Shown here one piece after another: positions 1 to 8,240 of a stretch of 64,000 nucleotides of DNA; the stretch's first letter is position 1, and each line of letters opens with the position of its first letter. This stretch comes from Flavobacterium beibuense F44-8 (GTDB taxonomy: Bacteria > Bacteroidota > Bacteroidia > Flavobacteriales > Flavobacteriaceae): NCBI RefSeq assembly GCF_000769915.1, contig NZ_JRLV01000001.1, positions 248,001 to 312,000 on the forward strand, written 5' to 3'. The notes below the pieces were generated by a model, which was not told where the DNA came from, made no database searches, and saw nothing but the letters and a program-made list of their open reading frames with translations. The position numbers were made by a program, and so were the translations under genes.

Positions 1-250
1 CAGTAATACCCCCGAGTCTACAAACGAAACCACTATGGAAATTACTGCACTACTGGACTGTATGAGTGGTGCCTACAAACCCCAGTAAAAAAGCTTTTAT
101 TTTGGAGTGTGACAGGGTTGTAAGCAGTGATTTTATCTTTGAGTTGGCTTCACTTTTTAAAGTGTCTGAAAAGCCTTCAAGACTATGAGTAAATAACCCG
201 ATTGCAGCAATAACCGATATAAGGATTTTCAGCCAGTTTAGTTCTTCCAT
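1..250 (-). pseudogene. Na+/phosphate symporter family protein, N-terminal part, frameshifted, runs off the left edge
   Basis: Reading leftward from an ATG at 250, the first 66 codons give a hydrophobic segment (ILISVIAAIGLFTHSLEGF) and then GFVGTTHTVQ before a TAG stop at 50-52. In the neighbouring frame, from about position 60 down to 1, translation continues as QSSSAVISIVVSFVDSG. QSSSA is the signature of the Na/Pi cotransporter (PNaS/NptA) family, and in that family it follows just such a GxxxTxx stretch. One nucleotide too many (or two too few) near 58-62 therefore splits one symporter gene into two frames. It could be a real pseudogene, programmed slippage or a base-call error. Only the first quarter of the family length lies in the window. 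Confidence 0.6.
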
Positions 251-312
251 GTTGGTATTGGTTGGTTAACAGGAGTGATGTATTTAAAGATAGAAAATTT
301 TTATAAACAAAA

Positions 313-332
313 AGCCGGACGTTCGTCCGGCT
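313..332 (-). terminator. Rho-independent terminator of the SDR gene
   Basis: Perfect 8-bp stem AGCCGGAC/GTCCGGCT with a 4-nt loop, followed on the minus strand by a T-run. It lies 26 bp past the SDR stop codon. Confidence 0.85.
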
Positions 333-357
333 CATTCTAAAATAAAGAAATTATGTT

Positions 358-1122
358 TTACAGCATCATACCGCCCGATACCTCTATACGCTGTCCGTTT
401 ATCCAACGGGCTTCGTCGGTACATAAAAAGGCAACTACTCCGCCAATATCGTCCGGTAAGCCTACACGCCCTAAGGCAGTAACAGAAGCTATTTGATTGT
501 TAACCTCTTTGTCGTCTCTTACATGGCCACCGCCAAAGTCGGTTTCAATAGCACCCGGAGCTACAATGTTAGCAGCAATTTTACGCGGACCTAATTCCTT
601 AGCAAGGTATCTTGTAAGTACTTCGATAGCACCTTTCATAGATCCATAGGCAGATGATCCGTTAAAAGAGAAACGAGCCAGTCCGGAAGATATATTTATA
701 ATACGCCCTCCCTCATTGATATAAGGTAATGCCTTTTGTGTAAGGAAAAACACTCCTTTGTAATGAATGTTGAAAACCTCATCTACCTGTTCTTCGGTAG
801 TGTCTTCAAAGCTGGAATATAATGCTGTACCTGCATTGTTAATAAGAAAATCGAAGTTAGGACTTCCTGTATTTTCCTCCAGATGCTTGGTAGCCTCTTT
901 AATAAAACCTTCAAAAGATGATATATCGGCAGTGTTTAGCTGATAGGCAATAGCTTTTTGTCCCAATGATTTGATTTCTGCAACTACCTCATCAGCTTTT
1001 TCTTTATTGCTGTTATAAGTAAATATTACATCAATTCCTTTTTGTGCAAGGCTAATTGCCATGTTTCTTCCTAAGCCACGGCTACCGCCTGTAACTATAG
1101 CTATTTTGGTTCTTGTTTCCAT
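358..1122 (-). CDS. SDR family NAD(P)-dependent oxidoreductase
   Basis: 254 aa, the standard length of a classical short-chain dehydrogenase. The glycine-rich cofactor loop TGGSRGLG is near residue 11, NNAG near residue 95, the catalytic Ser in INISSG near 144, and YGSMK (YxxxK) near 158. The C-terminal half has the usual VAPGAIETDF segment. NADPH is likely because of the Arg in the glycine loop, which is inference. The substrate cannot be read from the sequence. An AraC-type regulator lies 112 bp upstream in the same direction and may control it. A strong terminator closes the unit. Confidence 0.9.
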   Translation of the reverse strand: METRTKIAIVTGGSRGLGRNMAISLAQKGIDVIFTYNSNKEKADEVVAEIKSLGQKAIAYQLNTADISSFEGFIKEATKHLEENTGSPNFDFLINNAGTALYSSFEDTTEEQVDEVFNIHYKGVFFLTQKALPYINEGGRIINISSGLARFSFNGSSAYGSMKGAIEVLTRYLAKELGPRKIAANIVAPGAIETDFGGGHVRDDKEVNNQIASVTALGRVGLPDDIGGVVAFLCTDEARWINGQRIEVSGGMML

Positions 1123-1234
1123 ATTAATAAACTCAATTTTTAGTTGTTATTATTTTATGGTACAAAGTTCCGTCAAAAAGCTACGGTGCGGTTTGCAAAC
1201 ATCAATCGGTTATTTGTAAAATTCAAATATAGGG

Positions 1235-2173
1235 TTATGATCTAAAGGTAAGCGGAGCCAGTGAGGTTTGTTTTTTAAAGAAATTAGAGAAATGAGCTAC
1301 CTCTTCAAAGCCCAGGCTATCGGCAATTTCAGATACGTTCCAGTCGGTTTGCTTTAAAAGAATCTTTGCTTCCTGTAAAATACGTCCGGTTATAATATCG
1401 GTAGTGGTTTTACCCGTACTTTCCTTTAGCACCTTGTTGAGGTGGTTTACGTGTATGGCAAGCCGTTCGGCGTACTCTTTTGCTGTGCGTAATTGTAGTT
1501 TTTGGGTAGGAGACTCTATAGGGAACTGGCGTTCCAAAAGCTCTATGAAAAGAGAAATGATACGTGTTGATGCATTTTGCTCTGACCGAAGGGTAGAGGC
1601 AGGCTGTAGTTTTTGCCCGTAATGAATAAGCTCTGTAAGGTAGTTGCGTAACAGGTCGTACTTGAATTCGTAATTAGAATTGATTTCTTTTTGCATCTTC
1701 CTGAAAACGAGTTCTATTTCATCTGCCATTGCATCATCTATTTCAAAAACAGGATACCCACCCGACTGGAATATTGGCAGATCATCTATTACCAATCCGC
1801 TTTTATTTTTGATTAGGAACTCATGGGTGAAAACACAAAATAATCCTCCCTGATTTTCGTCTAACGGATACCAGTGGTAAGGCACTTTTGGTGTGGCAAA
1901 CAGCAGGGCATTTTTCTCAACGTTAATTACCTTATCGGCATACTCGGCGCGGTTTTTTCCTCTAATCAGGCTTATTTTGTAATAGGCTCTCCTATTATAA
2001 GGCATTACATTTTTTTGCTTTACCTGTTTTATGGTTTCCGAAATATCAAACACATTAAAATGCCCTACCTCTTTACTTATACCCGGAGGTAAAAGAGTAT
2101 CTAAATCCTTGCCGGTAAAGTTTACGGCTTCTTTATAGAATTCTTCGAGCGATGTGTTTTTAATGGTTTTCAT
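1235..2173 (-). CDS. AraC family transcriptional regulator
   Basis: About 312 aa. The N-terminal two thirds look like a cupin-type sensing domain (YNRRAYYKISLIRGKNRAEY). The C-terminal 100 residues hold the two helix-turn-helix units of AraC/XylS proteins (LAIHVNHLNKVLKESTGKT and NVSEIADSLGFEEVAHFSNFF). I chose the ATG at 2173 (MKTIKN); the open frame extends 18 nt further to a TTG. The pattern GTTTGCAAA occurs both just upstream of this gene (about 2184) and upstream of the SDR gene (about 1191). That would fit autoregulation and control of the SDR, but it is only suggestive. Confidence 0.88.
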   Translation of the reverse strand: MKTIKNTSLEEFYKEAVNFTGKDLDTLLPPGISKEVGHFNVFDISETIKQVKQKNVMPYNRRAYYKISLIRGKNRAEYADKVINVEKNALLFATPKVPYHWYPLDENQGGLFCVFTHEFLIKNKSGLVIDDLPIFQSGGYPVFEIDDAMADEIELVFRKMQKEINSNYEFKYDLLRNYLTELIHYGQKLQPASTLRSEQNASTRIISLFIELLERQFPIESPTQKLQLRTAKEYAERLAIHVNHLNKVLKESTGKTTTDIITGRILQEAKILLKQTDWNVSEIADSLGFEEVAHFSNFFKKQTSLAPLTFRS

Positions 2174-2234
2174 AACTACCGTTGTTTGCAAAATTCAAAG
2201 GTAGTGAATGTTTTGTAGATATGTTTTAATAAAA

Positions 2235-2260
2235 AAGACCTCCTGAGTAAGGGAGGTCTT
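2235..2260 (-). terminator. Terminator after the TlpA-like gene
   Basis: Stem AAGACCTCC/GGAGGTCTT with an 8-nt loop and T-runs on both strands. It separates the TlpA-like gene from the AraC gene. Confidence 0.85.
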
Positions 2261-2270
2261 TTTAAATGTA

Positions 2271-3458
2271 TTAGTTGAGTGTTTTTTCTAAATGTTGCCT
2301 TACTTCTTCGGCTGTTGGGTTTACTGCTAAAACAGTTCCGGTTTTATCAATAAGAATTAGTTCTCCTCCACTGTTTGGGATACCGTATTTTTGCCATATT
2401 TTATTTTCTCCGTCTAAATCGACCAGTTGTTGCCAAGGCCATTTTTCTTTTTCAAGAAATTCAGTAAGTCTTTTTGTATCATCCTTTTCTCTTGCAACGC
2501 CAATTACGGTAAACCCTTTGTCTTTATAATCATTATATACAGGTACCATGCTCTTGCTTTTTGCAATACAAGGGGAACACCAAGTTGCCCATAAATCAAG
2601 TAAAGCTACTTTTCCTTCAATTTGGGTTGATAGTGTTATTGGGTTACCGTTCAAATCAGGTGCTGTAAAGTCTATAAATTTTTTGCCTGCTTTAATACTT
2701 TTTCCTTTTATAAGATTAAGTGCTACCTCATTATAAGGATGGTTAGGAAAGTTATTTGATAACTTTTCGTAAAGCTTGTAGGTTTTGTTAACGTCAATAA
2801 TGTCTTGGATTAATATATTTTCTAAAAACAGATAATAGGAAACAATAGAGGAAGGATTGTTTTCTGCCCATTTTATTTTACTTTCATAAATTTTTGAAGC
2901 TTTTTCATTAAAAGCCTTTCCTTTAGGAGTATATACTTGATCGAGGCTTCTTAGACTGTCCATTTTATGTTTGGAATTATTTTCATTGTTTAGAGCATTG
3001 AGGTATGCTTTTGTCATATAGTTTCCTTCTTTCCTAAGCTTTTCTAACTCTTGACTAAGCTTTTCAGCTTCAGCATTAATTGTTTTATACTCTTTATTTA
3101 ATGGCCCTCCTTCTACTGTGTTTTTATCAAAATTTTCTTCTGAATGTACAGTAATATTTATATCTGCGTTTTCAAGGAATATCAATGTAAATTGACCTCT
3201 TCTCGTCTCCTTTGCTTTACCTGAAAAAAGCTGATAGCCTTCAGGGTTTTCTATGTGGGCTATATACTCAAATTTACCATCAATAACTGGTATCTCTATA
3301 GCAGGCTCAGTTAAGTCTTCATAGGGTCTTACGAGTATTACAGACTCAGTGTCAGTGTCAACAACAGTGCCGTGTATATGGCAAACGTCTTCTTTTTTAG
3401 AACAGTTAATTAATAATAATGCAGTAAATAGTAATACTAATTGGTTTGAAAATTTCAT
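2271..3458 (-). CDS. TlpA family protein disulfide reductase, lipoprotein
   Basis: 395 aa. The N-terminus is a lipoprotein signal (LLLINCSKKE, Cys 19). Residues 25-120 form a DUF4369-like beta domain, 120-250 are helical, and residues 260-395 are a thioredoxin-like AhpC/TSA domain with redox motif WCSPC at 293-297. This architecture is common in Bacteroidota, where such proteins are membrane-anchored thiol-disulfide reductases of the periplasm. A cis-Pro loop is plausible at YGIPNSGG. It stands alone with its own downstream terminator. The exact partner (cytochrome maturation or stress response) is unknown. Confidence 0.88.
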   Translation of the reverse strand: MKFSNQLVLLFTALLLINCSKKEDVCHIHGTVVDTDTESVILVRPYEDLTEPAIEIPVIDGKFEYIAHIENPEGYQLFSGKAKETRRGQFTLIFLENADINITVHSEENFDKNTVEGGPLNKEYKTINAEAEKLSQELEKLRKEGNYMTKAYLNALNNENNSKHKMDSLRSLDQVYTPKGKAFNEKASKIYESKIKWAENNPSSIVSYYLFLENILIQDIIDVNKTYKLYEKLSNNFPNHPYNEVALNLIKGKSIKAGKKFIDFTAPDLNGNPITLSTQIEGKVALLDLWATWCSPCIAKSKSMVPVYNDYKDKGFTVIGVAREKDDTKRLTEFLEKEKWPWQQLVDLDGENKIWQKYGIPNSGGELILIDKTGTVLAVNPTAEEVRQHLEKTLN

Positions 3459-3605
3459 TTTGTTGGTTTTGTAAAGTGTGATGTCAAAAATAGGTCTTTT
3501 CTTATGTAATTATATAATTAAAGTTGATTGAAATTATTTTTAAAGTTTAAACTGCTGTGATTTTATTCTTTATAACTTAGTACTAAAATTTATTTATAGC
3601 TGTAT

Positions 3606-4259
3606 ATGATTTATAGGTTTTTAATTGTTTTTACTTTTTTGGTTTTCGTACAGGCATACTCCCAAAATAGTTTTGATGTAAAGTTTATTAATCAAGAAAC
3701 ATTGCCAAAAGGTATTTTGTTTGAAGGTAAATTTCTTGATGCTGTTAAGTGGACTGACGGTATAGGGGATAACATTGTGGTGCGTACCGAAACAGGTATA
3801 CATGTAAGTGAAAAATATACACACGACTATAATGATGGTTATGATGCAGAGGTTTTTGCTTACCATTATCTGGTTGAAAAAGATACTGTGAAATTGTTAT
3901 GGAAGGTTTACGATTATATAAGTGATTGTCCTGTGGATATAGAGGCAAAATTTTTTAAAGATACATTCCCTGTAACCGACCTTGATAATGATGGTATAGC
4001 CGAAGTGTGGTTAATGTATAAAAAGGCATGCCACGGAGATGTGAGTCCATGCATTATGAAAATAATAATGTATGAAGATGGGCAAAAATATGCTATACGT
4101 GGAGAGAATAAGGTTTTTGGAGGAACAGATAAAAAAGGTAAAAAGTATTATATAGGTGGAGATTATACTTTTGATTCTGCATTTGAGAAGGGGTCTAAAG
4201 AGTTTTTGGATTATGCTAAAAAACTTTGGCAAAAAAATATAATGCAAAAATGGGACTAG
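3606..4259 (+). CDS. Secreted hypothetical protein (possibly the M949_RS01915 surface-polysaccharide family)
   Basis: 217 aa with an N-terminal signal peptide (YRFLIVFTFLVFVQAYSQ, cleavage after SQ likely). The core carries DLDNDGIAEVW, a calcium-loop-like DxDxDG motif as in FG-GAP/VCBS repeats, and a conserved-looking YKKACHGDVSPC stretch. The overall pattern resembles the flavobacterial family that NCBI names M949_RS01915 surface polysaccharide biosynthesis; this is recall, not a search. Its stop codon abuts the stop of the convergent phosphotransferase gene with no spacer. Confidence 0.6.
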   Translation: MIYRFLIVFTFLVFVQAYSQNSFDVKFINQETLPKGILFEGKFLDAVKWTDGIGDNIVVRTETGIHVSEKYTHDYNDGYDAEVFAYHYLVEKDTVKLLWKVYDYISDCPVDIEAKFFKDTFPVTDLDNDGIAEVWLMYKKACHGDVSPCIMKIIMYEDGQKYAIRGENKVFGGTDKKGKKYYIGGDYTFDSAFEKGSKEFLDYAKKLWQKNIMQKWD

Positions 4260-5228
4260 TTAATATTTTTGATATTTCATCCAGCTTTGAATCCTGCCTA
4301 CATACATTTTAAGGTAGTTTTCCGACAGGAAAATATTAGACCAGTCAAAACGTTGTGACTGTACGCCCAGATAAAAAATAAAAACCGCAGCTGCTGCATG
4401 AGGAATAATATTCAGTTCCTGCTGTGAAAGTGGATTTATACTTTGATATCCGTTTATAAAAGCCTGGACTTTTTTGCTATATACCTCTTTGTTCGGTTCA
4501 ATAATAAACAGGTGTTTACAAAAGTATGCTACGTCTAATATAAGTGGTCCGTTGCCAAAAAAGTCAAAATCAAATACCGTTACTTCATTCTCATTAGTAA
4601 TCGCCATATTTTCGTACCACATATCCAGGTGTACCACACCCTGCTCCAAAGGTATTTGTTTAAACAGTTGCTTTATGTCGTTACCCAAAGCTTTTAGGTA
4701 CTGCATTTCAGGAAGATCTTCATGAAAATAGGCATTAGCATATTGGTACGGTAGTTCGGTAAGTATTTCTGTATTATAATTAATTCGCTTATAGGTTTTA
4801 CTTTTTGTTGCCTGATGAAATTTACCCATTATCGTACCGATGTAAAAACAGGTGTCTTCGTCTATAAAGCGGACTTTCCCTCCCTCAGCAAATGAAAATA
4901 CAACTGCGTAGCGAATTCCTTCGGGTGTGTTTATTTCCTGAATGTAATTGCCGTTTGCATCAGGAACAGGGTGGGAGATGTCCAGTCCCTTTTCTTTTAA
5001 AGATAAAAGCAGGCTTATTTCTTCTTCAATTTCCTGTTTAGTGCGCCAGTTATGACAATATAACCTAAGTACGTGTTTGGTACTGTTATCTGTTAACATA
5101 TAGGTATGATTCATTCCGGTACGGAAAAGAGAACAACCTGTGCTGTTGTCTAAATCATATTGCGAAATGATATAGTCGCCAAGCTCTTTTGCGTTAAGGA
5201 TGGATCTTGTTACAGGGAAAGTATTCAT
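4260..5228 (-). CDS. Phosphotransferase with APH/choline-kinase fold (SrkA-like)
   Basis: 322 aa. The kinase-like core shows the Brenner-type catalytic motif HLDMWYEN (residue about 206) and the Mg-binding FDFDFFG about 20 residues later, as in aminoglycoside phosphotransferase/SrkA/homoserine kinase II proteins. No resistance role can be inferred. Family members phosphorylate proteins, amino-alcohols or homoserine. A DinB gene lies 42 bp upstream in the same direction, and the two may form a small operon. Confidence 0.8.
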   Translation of the reverse strand: MNTFPVTRSILNAKELGDYIISQYDLDNSTGCSLFRTGMNHTYMLTDNSTKHVLRLYCHNWRTKQEIEEEISLLLSLKEKGLDISHPVPDANGNYIQEINTPEGIRYAVVFSFAEGGKVRFIDEDTCFYIGTIMGKFHQATKSKTYKRINYNTEILTELPYQYANAYFHEDLPEMQYLKALGNDIKQLFKQIPLEQGVVHLDMWYENMAITNENEVTVFDFDFFGNGPLILDVAYFCKHLFIIEPNKEVYSKKVQAFINGYQSINPLSQQELNIIPHAAAAVFIFYLGVQSQRFDWSNIFLSENYLKMYVGRIQSWMKYQKY

Positions 5229-5270
5229 GTTGGATTTTGTTAGAGGGCGGCAAAAATAGTAAAGATTAGT

Positions 5271-5738
5271 TTAATCCCATATAAAAGGACGATCTATACC
5301 CATTGCTCTTAAATAGGAAAGAAACTGACCTGCATGAACAGATTCATGATAACCTATGCGAAGTAAATATGCTGCAAGGTTCTTTTTTTCTCCGTTACCG
5401 GGATGTATTATTTGTGTTTCTTCAAGTTCTTTTTGGGTAAACTTTTTAATACTATCTAAAAACGTTTGGCGATGAGGTAATGCAAATTCAAGCTCATCCT
5501 GTACGCTTGTATAAGGAAGACTTTCCCATGGTGTTGTATAGTTTGTCATGTCTCCCTGATTAATTATTATATTCCATCCGTAGTCAGCCTGTAATACATG
5601 ACGTATTAGCTCTATTGCTGTCATGGCATCATTATCAGGTTTCCAGTTGTAATATTCTTTAGGGAGGCTTTCCCAAAGAATAATACTCCTTCGTCTTACT
5701 TGTTTCAGGTGATTAATAATAACTTCGTTAAGTGTCAT
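5271..5738 (-). CDS. DinB family protein
   Basis: 155 aa, all-helical, with the three spaced histidines expected for the DinB metal site: IELIRHVLQADYGW (about residue 47), and IGYHESVHAGQF (about 130-135). DinB/YfiT proteins are metal-dependent four-helix enzymes, often thiol transferases, of unknown substrate here. An ATG at 5738 follows an A/T-rich leader. Confidence 0.8.
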   Translation of the reverse strand: MTLNEVIINHLKQVRRRSIILWESLPKEYYNWKPDNDAMTAIELIRHVLQADYGWNIIINQGDMTNYTTPWESLPYTSVQDELEFALPHRQTFLDSIKKFTQKELEETQIIHPGNGEKKNLAAYLLRIGYHESVHAGQFLSYLRAMGIDRPFIWD

Positions 5739-5965
5739 TTTTGGTTGGTTTAGGTATGTAAGGTGTTTGTGAGAGCTGTTGTAAAATTAAAATATTAGCA
5801 TAAGTTTAAAAACAATAAAGTAAAAAGTTCAGGTTTTCATTGTAGTTTTTTATTTTTAGAGGCAGAATGATTAATTATCACTATTTATTTTGTTATGTTT
5901 CTCATACTTTTCCTTTAATAGCAAAAAATAGAGATATAAAAGATTTTATCAATCAATTTTTATAA

Positions 5966-6574
5966 ATGAATCTTCAGCCATTAAAAATACCATCGGGTTG
6001 GTCGGTAGAATGGAATTTGTTAACCGAAACAGATCCGACGGAAGAAACTATACATGAATTTACAGGTAGTTTACTGCTGGTAAATTCAACAACACGATTA
6101 AAAGCTATTGATGTATGCTGGCAGCCGGAAGCCGATATTAACGGTGCATACCAACTACAGGTTATTTTACTATTGCCAAAATTTAACAGTATAACAAATA
6201 CAATGGAGTATGAAGGTGTTTGGGAAGCTCCTGAACTGGAATTTACAACCCAAAACCGACTGGAGTTAGTAGAAAAGCTGAATGATTTACTTTTTACTTT
6301 AAAACCATATATTGATACTCGTATTTTATTAAAACCAGGCGTTGTAGATGAACCTAATGAGTCTATGAGGCAGAATTTGTTAGCTAATGGTTTAACGAAA
6401 GAGATTACAGCAAGCATCATAGCATCTAACCATAAAAAACTTCAGGAGTTGATTTTAGATCATAAAGATATCTCTAAAGAAGTTGTAGAAGAATTATTGC
6501 AACGCGGTGCAGGGAAAGGTGTTAAAAACAAAGCGAAACAGTTATTGAGCAGTAAGGCTTTTAAAAACGATTAA
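5966..6574 (+). CDS. Hypothetical protein with DUF-like alpha/beta N-terminus
   Basis: 202 aa, no signal peptide. The N-terminal 110 residues are predicted beta-rich. The C-terminal 60 residues are helical and end in a basic, Lys-rich tail. I do not recognise a family. The stop codon lies at the edge of the terminator/tRNA direct repeat. It is preceded by about 230 bp of A/T-rich noncoding sequence. Confidence 0.65.
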   Translation: MNLQPLKIPSGWSVEWNLLTETDPTEETIHEFTGSLLLVNSTTRLKAIDVCWQPEADINGAYQLQVILLLPKFNSITNTMEYEGVWEAPELEFTTQNRLELVEKLNDLLFTLKPYIDTRILLKPGVVDEPNESMRQNLLANGLTKEITASIIASNHKKLQELILDHKDISKEVVEELLQRGAGKGVKNKAKQLLSSKAFKND

Positions 6575-6641
6575 AATAAAAAAAGCTCCAGTTTTCACTG
6601 AAGCTTTTTTGTCGGGGTGGCAGGATTCGAACCTGCGACCT
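6569..6641. repeat. Direct repeat copy 1 (terminator plus 3' half of tRNA-Pro)
   Basis: 73 bp that recur at 6939-7010 with a single 1-nt difference in a T-run. The repeat holds the terminator hairpin AAGCTCCAG..CTGAAGCTT and the tRNA acceptor 3' strand plus T-arm. The two copies flank the GIY-YIG gene and a broken tRNA 5' half, so a 370-bp unit is duplicated or inserted here. Confidence 0.9.
6581..6610. terminator. Terminator hairpin between the 202-aa gene and the tRNA-like remnant
   Basis: Imperfect stem AAAAGCTCCAG/CTGAAGCTTTT with T-runs on both sides, so it can end transcription from either direction. An equivalent hairpin sits at 6950-6979 in the second repeat copy. Confidence 0.75.
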
Positions 6642-6684
6642 TCCCGCCTTAAGCGGGACGCATTTTCCGTTGTACGCTATATTT
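6612..6684 (-). pseudogene. tRNA-like remnant (T-arm and anticodon arm intact, 5' acceptor strand lost)
   Basis: On the minus strand this has acceptor 3' strand CACCCCG plus discriminator A, T-arm GCAGG-TTCGAAT-CCTGC and an anticodon arm TCCCG-CTTAAGG-CGGGA (UAA in the anticodon position). It then has a D-arm-like stretch, but the 5' acceptor strand that should be CGGGGTG is replaced by the 3' end of the GIY-YIG gene. The 3' half is identical to the neighbouring tRNA-Pro while the anticodon arm differs. The short variable loop does not suit a genuine tRNA-Leu, so I call it non-functional. Confidence 0.7.
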
Positions 6685-6928
6685 CATAGTTGAAATTTAT
6701 ATCCTGAAGGTATCTTTTAGCTCCTCTTTTCTTAATTTTTGTTTCCAGTAAAACAGCTTCAGAGCGTGTTTGTAATTTTTTAGTGTAGATAAGTTTCCAA
6801 GGGACTCCATTTTTTGTTGATAAGGATTGTTTATTATTGTGTCTTTTAATCCTGTCGTCAATATTATTTGTCTGACCGACGTAGTATTTGGATTTAGACA
6901 AGCTGTAGATTATATATACTGTATACAT
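6677..6928 (-). CDS. GIY-YIG nuclease domain protein
   Basis: 83 aa, the whole being one GIY-YIG domain of the UvrC/YhbQ type. It opens with the paired motif YTVYIIYS...YYVGQT (residues 2-20), then the catalytic Arg in IDDRIKRH and the metal-binding Glu in AVLLETKIKKRGAK. The stop codon is TAG, which forms part of the D-arm of the tRNA-like remnant. Proteins of this small class are often multi-copy in flavobacteria. The flanking repeats suggest a mobile or duplicating unit. Confidence 0.88.
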   Translation of the reverse strand: MYTVYIIYSLSKSKYYVGQTNNIDDRIKRHNNKQSLSTKNGVPWKLIYTKKLQTRSEAVLLETKIKKRGAKRYLQDINFNYEI

Positions 6929-6938
6929 TTTGTAAGGT

Positions 6939-7010
6939 GATTAAAATAAAAAAAGCTCCAGTTTTCACTGAAGCTTTTTGTCGGGGTGGCAGGATTCGAA
7001 CCTGCGACCT
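6939..7010. repeat. Direct repeat copy 2 (terminator plus 3' half of the intact tRNA-Pro)
   Basis: 72 bp, matching copy 1 at 6569-6641 except for one T fewer in the T-run. Here the tRNA part belongs to a complete gene. Confidence 0.9.
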
Positions 7011-7055
7011 CCTGGTCCCAAACCAGGCGCGATAACCGGGCTACGCTACACCCCG
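6981..7055 (-). tRNA. tRNA-Pro (anticodon TGG)
   Basis: 75 nt folding as a complete cloverleaf: acceptor CGGGGTG/CACCCCG, D-arm, anticodon arm CCTGG-TTTGGGA-CCAGG with TGG, and T-arm GCAGG-TTCGAAT-CCTGC. CCA is not encoded. A near-consensus promoter lies directly upstream. Confidence 0.95.
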
Positions 7056-7074
7056 TTTCTCGGTTAAGAGGTTG

Positions 7075-7103
7075 CAAATATACTACTAAAAATCAATTTT
7101 CAA
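7075..7103 (-). promoter_or_regulatory. Promoter of tRNA-Pro
   Basis: On the minus strand: TTG, 18-bp spacer, TATATTTG. This is the Bacteroidota sigma-A pattern TTG-N18/19-TAnnTTTG, and it ends 20 bp before the tRNA 5' end. Confidence 0.8.
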
Positions 7104-7176
7104 AGCCTATAGCGAAAATTTATTTTTGCATAGTCAAATCTGATATATAAGTGTAGTTATTTTTTTAATTAAAACT

Positions 7177-7184
7177 TACATTTG
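7177..7184 (+). promoter_or_regulatory. -7 element of the trxB promoter
   Basis: TACATTTG matches TAnnTTTG, 33 bp before the chosen trxB start. No clear TTG lies at the expected upstream distance. The element also argues against the upstream in-frame start at 7182, which would overlap it. Confidence 0.6.
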
Positions 7185-7217
7185 CAACTCTTTGAATTAA
7201 AACTAACAGTTAAAACT

Positions 7218-8171
7218 ATGTCTGATTCTATCGAAAAAATAAAATGTCTTATCATCGGTTCAGGTCCTGCAGGTTATACTGCGGCTATTTATGCAGCAAG
7301 GGCAGATATGAATCCGGTTATATATACAGGTATGGAGCCTGGAGGTCAGTTAACCACAACTACAGAAGTTGATAATTTCCCGGGATACCCTGAAGGTATT
7401 GACGGACCTACCATGATGGTGCAGCTACAACAGCAGGCTGAGCGCTTTGGTACAGAAGTACGTATAGGGATGGTTACCGCTATTGAACTTAGTAAAGAAC
7501 ATGGCGGATGGCACAAAGCTACCATTGATAATAACAAGGAAGTACATGCACAAACTGTAATTATCTCTACAGGGGCTACGGCTAAATATCTTGGGTTACC
7601 AAGTGAGCAACGCCTTAGGGGTGGTGGAGTTTCTGCCTGTGCGGTTTGTGACGGTTTCTTTTACAGAGGTCAGGATGTGGCTATCGTAGGGGCAGGAGAT
7701 ACTGCTGCCGAGGAGGCTACTTACCTTGCTAACATCTGTAAAAATGTTACTATGCTTGTAAGAAAAGATTTCATGAGAGCTTCAAAAGCAATGCAACACC
7801 GCGTTGAAAATACTCCTAACCTAACCGTACTTTATAATACAGAAGTTGATGAGGTGCTTGGTGAGCAGGTTGTTGAAGGTTTAAGGACAGTAAATAACCA
7901 AACAGGTGAGAAAACCGAAATCCCTGTAACAGGTTTATTTATTGCTATTGGTCACAAACCAAATACCGATATTTTTAAAGGTCAGCTTGATATGGATGAA
8001 ACAGGTTACCTTATCACTCAGGGTAAATCTACCAAAACAAACCTGCCGGGTGTATTTGCTTCCGGAGATGTTCAGGATAAAGAGTACCGACAGGCTATTA
8101 CAGCAGCCGGTTCAGGTTGTATGGCAGCTCTTGATGCAGAGCGTTACCTTGCAACACTTGATAATCATTAA
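7218..8171 (+). CDS. trxB: Thioredoxin-disulfide reductase
   Basis: About 317 aa from the ATG at 7218. N-terminal FAD-binding GSGPAGYTAA at residues 14-23, the redox-active CAVC at 141-144, the NADPH-binding loop GAGDTAAEEA, and the C-terminal FAD motif FASGDVQDKEYRQ. All are diagnostic for low-molecular-weight TrxB, which transfers electrons from NADPH to thioredoxin in the cytoplasm. It is monocistronic, with a terminator 20 bp downstream. The open frame extends upstream to 7182, but that start would overlap the promoter. Confidence 0.96.
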   Translation: MSDSIEKIKCLIIGSGPAGYTAAIYAARADMNPVIYTGMEPGGQLTTTTEVDNFPGYPEGIDGPTMMVQLQQQAERFGTEVRIGMVTAIELSKEHGGWHKATIDNNKEVHAQTVIISTGATAKYLGLPSEQRLRGGGVSACAVCDGFFYRGQDVAIVGAGDTAAEEATYLANICKNVTMLVRKDFMRASKAMQHRVENTPNLTVLYNTEVDEVLGEQVVEGLRTVNNQTGEKTEIPVTGLFIAIGHKPNTDIFKGQLDMDETGYLITQGKSTKTNLPGVFASGDVQDKEYRQAITAAGSGCMAALDAERYLATLDNH

Positions 8172-8190
8172 TAGTCATTATAATGAGATA

Positions 8191-8220
8191 AAAAAAGCAG
8201 TGCAACAGCACTGCTTTTTT
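8191..8220. terminator. Bidirectional terminator between trxB and the DUF2807 gene
   Basis: AAAAAAGCAGTG-CAACAG-CACTGCTTTTTT. It serves two convergent genes. Confidence 0.88.
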
Positions 8221-8240
8221 GTTTTATAGATGTTTTACTT

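Noticed and set aside
3606..4259. Calcium-binding integrin-type protein from the single DLDNDGIAEVW motif
   Set aside because: One DxDxDG loop is not enough for an FG-GAP assignment.
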